Source: Mycobacterium sp. (GTDB lineage Bacteria > Actinomycetota > Actinomycetes > Mycobacteriales > Mycobacteriaceae). From it: DNA of 64,000 nt. The stretch spans positions 62,655 through 126,654 of the forward strand of contig JAHFVD010000016.1 of assembly GCA_023264735.1 (NCBI GenBank), written 5' to 3'. Shown one piece after another: positions 35,588 to 46,274 of this stretch. The notes beneath the pieces are model-generated. The model was not told the origin of the DNA. It saw only the letters and a program-made list of their open reading frames with translations, and did not search any database. Position numbers and translations under genes: made by a program. The first letter of the stretch is position 1; every line of letters begins with the position of its first letter.

Positions 35588-37186
35588 CTAGACGCTTTCA
35601 CTCTCGCTGGCCTGGCTGGCATCGCTGGGTAGCACCAGGTTCGCCGGGCGGGCCAGCTGTGTGGGTGCCCGGCGGCCGCGCAGCTCGACGATCTCGCCCA
35701 CGTTCCAGCACAACGCCTCGGCATCCAGGGCGCCACTGACCGCGATGGCCGACGCCAGCACGTGACCGCCCTCGATCTTGGCCAACTCGGTCAGCCGGGC
35801 GGCTTCGTTGACCGGGTCGCCGATCACGGTGTACTCGAAGCGGGCCTGGGCACCGATGTGCCCGGCGATCGCCCGCCCGGCCGACACCCCGATCCCGAAT
35901 TCGGTCTGGCCCAGGACATTGACGAGCTCGTCGTGCAGTTCTCGGGAGGCGGCCAGCGCCGCACCGGAGGCGTCGGGGTGCTCGATCGGTGCTCCGAAGA
36001 TGCATAGAGCGGCGTCACCCTGGAACTTGTTGACGAAGCCGCCGTGCTTCTTGACGGTGTCGACGACCACCCGGAAGAACTCGTTGAGCATGCTCACGAC
36101 CTCGCTCGGGGGACGAGACGCGGCCAGCTGGGTCGAGCCGACCAGGTCGACGAACAGCACCGCGACATCGCGTTCCTGGCCGCCGAGCTCGGTGCCGCGT
36201 TCCAGGGCGCGGCGGGCAACATCCTCGCCGACGTAGCGGCCGAACAGGTCGCGCAGCCGCTGCCGTTCGCTCAGATCCCGAACCATGTCGTTGAAGCCGG
36301 CCTGAAGCAAGCCCAGCTCGCTGGCGTCGTAGATCTGCATGTGGGCGTTGTAGTTGCCGCGCTGGACCTCCCCGAGCGCCCAGCGCAGCTGGCGCAGCGG
36401 GTCGGCGATCGACATGGCCGCCAGCACGTTGCCGGCCAGCCCGATCACCAGCGCGGCGACTGCCATCAGCAGAATCGGGGTGAACAGCGCGTCGGCAGAG
36501 GCCGCCAGGAGCGAGAACTTGCTGGCCACGATCGATAACACGATGGCCAGCAGCGGCACCCCGGTGGACAGCAGCCAGGTCAGCACCAGTCGCTGGATGA
36601 CGCCGGGGCGGTGAAACTTCTCCGGTACCCCGCCCCGCAGCGCGGCGACCGCCACCGGTCGCAGCACCCGCTCGGACTGCAGGTAGCCGATGATCGAGGT
36701 GGCCGCGGCGCCGAGCAGCGTGGACACCGCGAGCACGGGCGCGGCATGGCTGGCCACCGGCCAGCTGGCGGCGATGAACACCACCGCCCCCAGCACCCAG
36801 TTGGTCATGCTGATCACCAAGCGGTAGACAGGCATCCGCAGCGCCCGCAACCGGGCGGCTTCGGTCGCCGCCGGGTCGTCCTCGGCCAACAACGCGTCGC
36901 GACGTTGCCAGCGGAACACCGGAACGAGCAGCTTGAGGCTGACGAACGCGCCGACAGCGAACGAGATGAACAGGTAACTCAGGAAGATGACCAGGTTCAG
37001 CGTCGGCAGATCCTGCAACATGACCCGATCCGACGGCGGCAGCCCGAACCGCAGGAAGCCCAACACCAGCAGGGCGCCGATGATGTCGGCCTGCAGCATG
37101 CCCAGCGCAAACACCGGCCACGGGGTGCGCGCAACCCACCGGACGAATCCACTGATTCGCCCCGGGCTGAGCCGCGCGGTGGTCAC
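35588..37186 (-). CDS. Membrane adenylate cyclase with HAMP domain (Rv3645-like)
   Basis: This 532-residue class III cyclase has about six membrane helices (residues ~20-265), a HAMP linker (SIADPLRQLRWALGEVQRGNY), and a catalytic domain from ~345. Metal-binding Asp lies in VLFVDLVGSTQLA. KFQGDAALCIFG holds the substrate-specifying Lys and second Asp, and EYTVIGDPVNEAARL follows. It corresponds to Rv3645, a major cAMP producer in M. tuberculosis linked to fatty-acid stress and drug tolerance. Its product would feed the Crp encoded at 12 kb and the lysine acetylation that controls Acs. Confidence 0.93.
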   Translation of the reverse strand: MTTARLSPGRISGFVRWVARTPWPVFALGMLQADIIGALLVLGFLRFGLPPSDRVMLQDLPTLNLVIFLSYLFISFAVGAFVSLKLLVPVFRWQRRDALLAEDDPAATEAARLRALRMPVYRLVISMTNWVLGAVVFIAASWPVASHAAPVLAVSTLLGAAATSIIGYLQSERVLRPVAVAALRGGVPEKFHRPGVIQRLVLTWLLSTGVPLLAIVLSIVASKFSLLAASADALFTPILLMAVAALVIGLAGNVLAAMSIADPLRQLRWALGEVQRGNYNAHMQIYDASELGLLQAGFNDMVRDLSERQRLRDLFGRYVGEDVARRALERGTELGGQERDVAVLFVDLVGSTQLAASRPPSEVVSMLNEFFRVVVDTVKKHGGFVNKFQGDAALCIFGAPIEHPDASGAALAASRELHDELVNVLGQTEFGIGVSAGRAIAGHIGAQARFEYTVIGDPVNEAARLTELAKIEGGHVLASAIAVSGALDAEALCWNVGEIVELRGRRAPTQLARPANLVLPSDASQASESESV

Positions 37187-37279
37187 CAGCCCACCGTATC
37201 GGTACAGGGCGACCGATCAGCACCTTCGAAACCCGGTGGGCAGCGGTTGTGTCGTTGCTGACCACTAGTGTTTGAAGCG

Positions 37280-38494
37280 ATGTCCGGAGTTTTCACGCGG
37301 CTGGTGGGCCAAAGCGCGGTGGAAGCGGAGCTCGTCGGTGCCGCACGGGCGGCCCGCGGTGATTCCGCTCACGATGTGGTCGCCACCGGGACCATGACAC
37401 ATGCCTGGCTGATCACCGGTCCGCCCGGCTCGGGGCGCTCGGTGGCCGCGCAATGCTTTGCGGCCGCCCTGCAGTGCACCGCCGACGGCACGCCGGGCTG
37501 CGGGGAGTGCCGGGCCTGTACGACGGCGATGGCGGGCACCCACGGCGACGTGCGGCGCATCGTCCCCGAGGGCCTGTCGATCGGCGTCGATGAGATGCGC
37601 AACATCGTGCAGATCGCCTCCCGCCGGCCCAGCACCGGCCGCTGGCAGATCGTGGTGGTCGAGGACGCCGACCGTCTCACCGAGGGCGCGGCCAACGCAC
37701 TGCTCAAGGTTGTCGAGGAACCGCCACCGTCGACGGTGTTCCTGCTGTGTGCGCCCTCGGTGGACCCCGAGGACATCGCGATCACCCTGCGGTCGCGGTG
37801 CCGGCACGTGGCGCTGGTGACGCCGCCGACGGCGGCGATCGCGCAGGTGCTCATCGACAACGACCGGCTGTCCGCGCAGGAGGCGCAGTGGGCGGCGTCG
37901 GTCAGTGGTGGTCATGTCGGCCGGGCGCGGCGGCTGGCCACCGATCCGGACGCCCGCGATCGTCGCACCCGGGCACTCGGGCTGGCCCGAGACGCCGCCA
38001 CCCCGTCTCGGGCGTACGCGGCCGCTGAAGAGCTGGTGGCCACCGCGGAGGCCGAAGCCAAGGCGCTCAACGTCGGCCGCGACGAGGCCGAGTCCGAGGA
38101 GCTGCGCACCGCGCTGGGCGCGGGCGGCACCGGCAAGGGCACCGCGGGCGCGCTGCGCGGGGCCACCGGCGCGATCAGGGACCTGGAGAAGCGGCAGAAG
38201 TCCCGCCAGACCCGGGCTTCGCGCGACGCCCTCGACCGCGCGCTGATCGACTTGGCGACGTACTTCCGTGATGCGCTCGTGGTGGCCAGCGGCGCGGGCA
38301 CGGTGGCGCCGAATCATCCCGATATGGAAGAGCGGGTGGCGGCCATGGCCGCGCACGCGTCCCCGGAACGACTGCTGCGCTGTATCGAGGCGGTGCTCGA
38401 GTGCCGCGAGGCGCTCGCGATGAACGTCAAGCCCAAGTTCGCGGTCGATGCGCTGGTCGCGACCGTGGGCCAGGCACTGCGTTCGGACCTGTAG
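37280..38494 (+). CDS. holB: DNA polymerase III delta-prime subunit (clamp loader)
   Basis: This 404-residue AAA+ protein has a Walker A that is degenerate, GPPGSGRS with Arg for Lys, as expected for the non-hydrolysing delta-prime subunit. A zinc module with four cysteines follows (CTADGTPGCGECRACTTA). It then has VVEDADRLTEGAANALLKVVEEPP and a sensor-1-like ITLRSRCRHVAL. It helps open the beta sliding clamp. The ATG at 37280 matches the M. tuberculosis Rv3644c N-terminus (xSGVFTRLVGQ). A GTG at 37268 is an alternative. The tRNA-Thr gene starts 35 bp after the stop. Confidence 0.92.
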   Translation: MSGVFTRLVGQSAVEAELVGAARAARGDSAHDVVATGTMTHAWLITGPPGSGRSVAAQCFAAALQCTADGTPGCGECRACTTAMAGTHGDVRRIVPEGLSIGVDEMRNIVQIASRRPSTGRWQIVVVEDADRLTEGAANALLKVVEEPPPSTVFLLCAPSVDPEDIAITLRSRCRHVALVTPPTAAIAQVLIDNDRLSAQEAQWAASVSGGHVGRARRLATDPDARDRRTRALGLARDAATPSRAYAAAEELVATAEAEAKALNVGRDEAESEELRTALGAGGTGKGTAGALRGATGAIRDLEKRQKSRQTRASRDALDRALIDLATYFRDALVVASGAGTVAPNHPDMEERVAAMAAHASPERLLRCIEAVLECREALAMNVKPKFAVDALVATVGQALRSDL

Positions 38495-38529
38495 ACTCAC
38501 TCCTCGGCTTGAGCAGTTCAAGAGCCACC

Positions 38530-38602
38530 GCCGCCTTAGCTCAGTCGGTAGAGCATCTCACTCGTAATGAGAAGGTCGGGGGTTCGATTCCCCCAGGCGG
38601 CT
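38530..38602 (+). tRNA. tRNA-Thr (anticodon CGT)
   Basis: Acceptor arms GCCGCCT (38530-38536) and AGGCGGC (38595-38601) pair fully. The D arm has AGCTCAGTCGGTAGAGC. The anticodon stem CTCA/TGAG encloses CTCGTAA with anticodon CGT. The T arm is GGGGGTTCGATTCCCCC. The discriminator is T38602, and CCA is not encoded. Its 3' half is overlapped in antisense by the remnant fic frame. Confidence 0.96.
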
Positions 38603-39235
38603 CCGCTGTGGGCGCGCTTGATCTCGCGTCGCGTCGCCTCGTTTCACCGGGTAGCCGATCAATACCTCGGCGACTTCGATGGGCGACCCCCGCATGCCTT
38701 TCGATCGGAGTTCGCTCACCATCCGTTCGCGGATACCGAGCAGTTCCTTGATCGTCGCCAAGCCCTCGCGGGCTTGAACTTCTACAGCTTCTGCGAAGAA
38801 CTCCACCCACGGATTGAAATCACCGGACAGCGTGACTTGCATCAGCCCGTCTTGGTAACGCTCCCTTTGCGTTTCGAACCAGGGGGCAATGTTGAGCACA
38901 GACCAACGCAGCTCCCGTGCCTGCATGATCTGCAACAAAGCAATCAGCCGTCCAAGGCGGCCGTTGCCATCTCCGAATGGATGCAGTGTCTCGAACTGGT
39001 AGTGGGCGATCGCCATTTTGGCGACGATCAGGAGGTCGCTGCTTGTGGCGATCCATTCCTCCCAGGCTGCGACGCCCGCGACAAGTTGGTCGCCCGCTGG
39101 GCATGGGACAAACCGTGCCTCGCTGATCGGTCTGCCCTTGGGCCCGATCGCAACCTCGTGCGGACGAAGGTCGTTGCGGATCTCGCGTTGCTCGAACGAC
39201 ATCTGACTGTCTTGAAGAAAGTCTGCCTCGAGCAC
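38558..39235 (-). pseudogene. Truncated Fic-domain protein running into tRNA-Thr
   Basis: The 225-codon frame keeps an intact Fic AMP-transferase motif, HPFGDGNGRLGR (His85-Arg96). It starts at GTG within what is normally the middle of the Fic N-terminal region (VLEADFLQ). It lacks the usual N-terminal helix with the S-x-x-x-E-G inhibitory motif. The C-terminus fails after GSPIEVAEVLIGYPV. The last ~15 residues (ESNPRPSHYE and before) are antisense translation of the tRNA, so the winged-helix end is lost. Full-length relatives are typically ~350 residues. The gene is probably a remnant of an element inserted at the tRNA, although the catalytic core might still be expressed. Confidence 0.7.
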
Positions 39236-39261
39236 TTCCTGGAACGAGGCGCAGCCCGAAT

Positions 39262-39366
39262 TAAGTTGAACCTGCCCCCGGGAGGTTCAACTTAGTTTTC
39301 CGTAGCAGATGGAAGATCAACATAATCGGTAAATTAGTTGAGTTACATAGCTGTAAGTTCAACTAA
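39262..39366. repeat. Cluster of four AGTTGAAC-type inverted repeats (possible operator)
   Basis: Four copies of TTAAGTTGAAC-like half-sites lie in 105 bp: 39262-39273 and its inverse 39283-39294 (a near-perfect 12-bp palindrome with a 9-nt GC-rich spacer), then 39334-39342 and its inverse 39355-39366. The stretch is visibly lower in GC than its surroundings. It lies just before the fic remnant and the CMD gene. Repeats of this kind could be an operator for autoregulation or the scar of an insertion. Confidence 0.6.
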
Positions 39367-39383
39367 AAAGTGGTCCGCGCTCG

Positions 39384-39749
39384 CTATGCCTTGCCGAGTT
39401 CCTCGGCGGCGATATTGCGAGCGGTGGCGGCCGCCGGGAAGCCGGCGTAGCCGCTGGAGTGATAGATGACCTCGGCGATCTCGTCCTCGGTCAGCCCGTT
39501 CTGCTTGGCGATCCGGAAGTGCGCCTTCATTTCGTCGCCGGCCCGCAGCGCAATCAAGATGCCCAGCGTCACCAGGCTTCGATCACGGCGGCTGAGCCCC
39601 TCACGGGTCCACAGCTTGCCGAAAACGCTCTCGACGCCGATATCCATCAGTTCAGGGGCGAAGCCGCCGAACTCGACGTCACCGTCGGGCAGTGTTCCGG
39701 GCAGCATCTCCCGGAATACGCGCAGACCCTCTTCACGCAAGTTAGACAT
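39384..39749 (-). CDS. Carboxymuconolactone decarboxylase-family protein
   Basis: This 121-residue all-alpha CMD/AhpD-fold protein shows FGKLWTREGLSRRDRSLVTLGILIAL followed by AHFRIAKQNGLTEDEIAEVIYHSSGYAGFPAA. This is the conserved E...H block of 4-carboxymuconolactone decarboxylases. It lacks the CxxC of AhpD peroxidase partners, so a decarboxylase-like or unknown role is more likely. The ATG at 39749 is chosen. An extension to 39824 is less likely. No aromatic-degradation genes are nearby. It may belong to the accessory islet next to tRNA-Thr. Confidence 0.8.
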   Translation of the reverse strand: MSNLREEGLRVFREMLPGTLPDGDVEFGGFAPELMDIGVESVFGKLWTREGLSRRDRSLVTLGILIALRAGDEMKAHFRIAKQNGLTEDEIAEVIYHSSGYAGFPAAATARNIAAEELGKA

Positions 39750-39828
39750 ACAAACTACTTTGGCACACCGGGGGCCGCCGAGCGTAACGCCAGGGTGGAA
39801 AATCGGCCGCCCGAGGCCCACCATGGCG

Positions 39829-42926
<3,098 letters not shown>

Positions 42927-42930
<4 letters not shown>

Positions 42931-43646
42931 CGCCGCATCCTTCCTCGCAGGAACCCGTCGAAGACGATGTTCACCCCGTTCAGCAGCGGCTGGCCCTTGG
43001 ACATCGAGTACTCGGTGTAGAGGATCTCGACGGGCTCTTCGGCCACCCGCCAATGGTTTTCGACGATCAGGGTGATGAACTCTCCTGCGTGGCTCATCCC
43101 GTTCATCGTGAGGCTGAGGTTGTCGGCCACGGTCTTGTTGAACACCCGCAGCCCGTTGTGCGCATCGGTCAGGTGCAGCCGGTGACTGCTCGGGCTCAGC
43201 AAGGCTGCCGTGCGCAGGATCAACCGCTTCAGCGGCGGGGTCTGGCTGACGGTGGTACCTGCGAAGCGGGTGCCGATGACGATGTCGACGTCACCCTTGG
43301 TCAGCCGGTCGATCATCACCAGGACGTCCTTGACGCGGTGCTGCCCGTCGGCGTCGAACGTGACGAACACCGCGGCGCCCGGTTTGGCGCGGGCGTACTC
43401 CACACCGGTTTGGATGGCCGCGCCCTGCCCGAGATTCACCGGATGCCGCACCACGTGGGCGCCCGCGCGCAGAGCGATATCGGCGGTGTCGTCGCGGCTG
43501 CCGTCGTCGACGCACACCACATGGTCGAAAACGTGGCGGAGGTCGGCGATGACGTCGCCGATGACCTTCGCTTCGTTGAACGCTGGCACGATGATCCAGG
43601 CGTCGGGGTAGGCCGTGTCGATGTCCACAAAGTACACGCCGCGCAC
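42927..43646 (-). CDS. GT2 polyprenyl-phosphate glycosyltransferase (Rv3631/PpgS-like)
   Basis: This 239-residue GT-A fold enzyme has VPAFNEAKVIGDVIADLRH at the N-terminus, VDDGSRDDT (residues 46-54) for the nucleotide, and FDADGQH (97-103) as the DxD metal site. GTRFAGT and DAHNGLRVFNK follow. It resembles dolichyl-phosphate mannose synthase-type enzymes. By synteny it matches Rv3631 (PpgS), which transfers GalNAc from UDP-GalNAc to decaprenyl phosphate as the donor for galactosamine on arabinogalactan. The GTG at 43646 is used. GTG 43628 is an alternative. Confidence 0.88.
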
Positions 43647-43653
43647 TGTCGCT

Positions 43654-44940
43654 TCAGCGTGCGGCGCGGCCCAGGGCTGCCAGGTGTACGACTATTCCGA
43701 CCAGCGGCCCGCACAGCAGGGCCACCACGGTGCGGTCCGTTAGGGGAAGCGGCAGGGTCAGCAGCGCGGTCGAGACCACGGTGGCCCCGACCCAGCCGAT
43801 CGAGTAGGCCCGGTGCAGGGCTGCCGCGACGGTCGCGGCTCCGGTGACGGTGAGCAGTGCGATCGCCACGGCACCCGCGGTCAGCCAGGCCAGCAGCACC
43901 CCGCCGGGGCCGTACTCGTCGCCGAATGCCTCCCGGATCAGCCACGGTCCGAGCAGCCCGGCCGCCAGCACGCCGACGGCGCCGAGCGCGACCACCACGG
44001 CCGCGGGAGCGATCAGCGCCTTGAGTCGATGCCCGCGGTGGTCCACGAAGTGGGCGATCAGATTGCCCTGCATCGCGGTCAGCGGCACCAGCAGCGGAGC
44101 CCGGGTCAACGTCACCGCCAGGATCACCACGCCGCCTGCCGCACCGAGGTCACCGCCGGAGGTCGCCTTGAGTAGCACCGGGAAGCCCATCACGAGGATT
44201 GCGCTGGCACCGGCGGCGGCGATGGAGTGCCCGGCCCCGCGCAGGAATGTTGCGGTGCTACCCGGCGTGCGCAACCCGGCCGCCGTGCGGGCACCCGGGG
44301 AGACCGCCAATAGCAGCAGCCAGCCCACCGCACCGGCGACGGTGGCCCAGAGGAAGCCGCCCAGCCCCCACCCCATGACGAACGCGACGACGGCGATCAC
44401 CACCCGCATGACGGCGTCGATGACCATGAGCACGCCGTAGCCACCCCAGCGCCCGGTGCCGGCAAGTAATCCCAAAAGTGTTGCGTGGATACAGAATCCG
44501 GCCAGACCCACGCAGAGCAGCCCCACCGAGAGCGGCCGGGATTCACTGAACACGTGGGGTGCCCACAGCGGCGACGCGGCGGCCATGACGACGGCGGACA
44601 CCAGACCGACACCGGTCGCGACGCGCATCGGGTGGGTGCGCGGACCGTCGGCGATCTCGACATGGTTCGCCGACCGCACTTCGCGAGTGGCCTCCTGCAG
44701 CAGCCCGTAGGCCGCGCCGTTGACCAACCCGAACGCCCCCCAGAACACCCCGAATACCGAGAAACCGGCCGGGTTCAGTGCACGCGCGGCGAGGTAGAGC
44801 ACGGCGTATCCGCACACCGCCGAGATCGCCGTGGCCACACCCACGCGGGCCACGCTGCCGCGGGTGATCGCCCCCGTGCCGCTGATCTGGTCGGCACCGG
44901 TGGCGCTCAGCGCCTCGAAGGAGGCGCCCGCGTCGGTCAC
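43654..44940 (-). CDS. Wzx/MATE-like flippase (Rv3630-like)
   Basis: This 428-residue protein has about 12 membrane helices with the layout of polysaccharide transporters. Each half opens with a helix such as RVGVATAISAVCGYAVLYLAA. It matches Rv3630 in size and context. Placed directly before the polyprenyl-phosphate glycosyltransferase and DUF2304 genes, it is a reasonable candidate to flip a lipid-linked sugar or aminoacylated product, but transport has not been shown. The GTG at 44940 overlaps the TGA of the M1 peptidase gene (GTGA). A longer in-frame extension is only the overlap with that gene. Confidence 0.78.
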   Translation of the reverse strand: MTDAGASFEALSATGADQISGTGAITRGSVARVGVATAISAVCGYAVLYLAARALNPAGFSVFGVFWGAFGLVNGAAYGLLQEATREVRSANHVEIADGPRTHPMRVATGVGLVSAVVMAAASPLWAPHVFSESRPLSVGLLCVGLAGFCIHATLLGLLAGTGRWGGYGVLMVIDAVMRVVIAVVAFVMGWGLGGFLWATVAGAVGWLLLLAVSPGARTAAGLRTPGSTATFLRGAGHSIAAAGASAILVMGFPVLLKATSGGDLGAAGGVVILAVTLTRAPLLVPLTAMQGNLIAHFVDHRGHRLKALIAPAAVVVALGAVGVLAAGLLGPWLIREAFGDEYGPGGVLLAWLTAGAVAIALLTVTGAATVAAALHRAYSIGWVGATVVSTALLTLPLPLTDRTVVALLCGPLVGIVVHLAALGRAAR

Positions 44941-46274
44941 AGCCGCGGCACCTCGGTCGAGTACAGCCAGGCGTCCCACAGTGGGCGCAGTGACACCTCG
45001 GCGTAGTTGGCGGCAAGACCCTTGAAATCGTCGGTAACCACCGTGCTGTGCTTGTAGCGGCCGGTCCAATCCTGGAGCAGCGCAAAGAATTTCTCGTCAC
45101 CGATGGTGTTGCGCAGCACGTGCAGGGTGAGAGCGCCGCGCTTGTAGACCCGGTCGTCGAACATATCCCGCGGCCCGGGGTCGGACAGCAACAGATTCTG
45201 CGGTGAGGAAGCCAGCTTGGCGTGGTAGTGCCGCGCCCAGTTGTCGGCACTCTGTCCGCCGGAGTTCTCTGACCACAACCATTCGGCGTAGCAGGCGAAT
45301 CCCTCGTGCAGCCAGATATCGCGCCAGCGCCGCACGGTGACACTGTTGCCGAACCATTGGTGTGCCAGTTCGTGAGCGATCAGCCGTTCGGAGCTGCGCT
45401 TGCCGTCGCAGTGGTTGGCGCCGAAGATCGAAATGCCCTGGGCCTCCAGCGGTATTTCGAGATCGTCGTCGGTCACCACAACGGTGTAGCCATTGCTCAG
45501 CGGGTAGGGGCCGAACAGCTTGATGAACAACTTCATCATCTGCGGTTGGCGGCCGAAGTCATGGGCGAAGTTGGTGCGCAACCGATCTGGCAGCACCGCC
45601 TGCATCGGAACCTGAGCCTTGGGCATCTTGTTGGCGCCGTACATGCCGATCTGCAACGTCGCCAGATAGGTCGACGTCGGCTCCGGCTGCTCATAGGTCC
45701 ACACCGTGTGCGCGGCGCGCACCCGACGCGATACCAGCTCGCCGTTGGCCACCGCGCGATACGGGCTGTCGGTGCTGATCTGGATGCGGTAGCTGGCCTT
45801 GGCGCTGGGGTGGTCGTCGCAGGGAAACCACGATGCCGCTCCATTCGGCTGCCCGGCGACCAGCGCCCCGTTCGAGAGCTCCTCGAAACCGACTTCGCCC
45901 CAATGACTTCGGATCGGACGCGGGTGCCCGCCGTAGCGCACATGGATCGACATTGCCGCCCCGGCGGGCAATGGCGTGGACAGCGTGATGTGCAGCTTTC
46001 CGTTCGAGGTGCTGAAATTGGCCGGGCGACGCCCGTTGACCGTCACCTTCGTCACCGCCAGCGCATCGGACAGGTCGAGGGTGAACGTCTTCAGCGAGGC
46101 CAGCGTCGCGGCGGTGATGGTGACCGCGCCGGTGAGCCGGTTGATCGCGACCTTGTATTCCAGCTCCAGCTCGTAGCGCGACACCCGGTAGCCGAAGTTG
46201 CCGTTGTTCGGCAGGTACGGGTCGATGACGGGAGGGCCGCCTTTCTTGGCGGCCTTCTTGGCGGGATGTTTCAC
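44937..46274 (-). CDS. M1-family zinc metallopeptidase, short form
   Basis: In this 445-residue protein an N-terminal basic tail (MKHPAKKAAKKG) precedes the M1 beta domain (saddle-like, to ~200). The gluzincin catalytic domain follows with HELAHQWFG and, 18 residues later, the third ligand in WLHEGFACYAEW. The substrate loop normally reading GAMEN is replaced by LEAQGISIFG, so aminopeptidase specificity is altered. The C-terminal helical domain of full M1 enzymes is missing. No signal peptide is evident. Its ATG overlaps the NRPS stop by 4 nt and its stop overlaps the flippase start. It probably trims or hydrolyses something made by the NRPS-like protein. Confidence 0.82.
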   Translation of the reverse strand: MKHPAKKAAKKGGPPVIDPYLPNNGNFGYRVSRYELELEYKVAINRLTGAVTITAATLASLKTFTLDLSDALAVTKVTVNGRRPANFSTSNGKLHITLSTPLPAGAAMSIHVRYGGHPRPIRSHWGEVGFEELSNGALVAGQPNGAASWFPCDDHPSAKASYRIQISTDSPYRAVANGELVSRRVRAAHTVWTYEQPEPTSTYLATLQIGMYGANKMPKAQVPMQAVLPDRLRTNFAHDFGRQPQMMKLFIKLFGPYPLSNGYTVVVTDDDLEIPLEAQGISIFGANHCDGKRSSERLIAHELAHQWFGNSVTVRRWRDIWLHEGFACYAEWLWSENSGGQSADNWARHYHAKLASSPQNLLLSDPGPRDMFDDRVYKRGALTLHVLRNTIGDEKFFALLQDWTGRYKHSTVVTDDFKGLAANYAEVSLRPLWDAWLYSTEVPRL

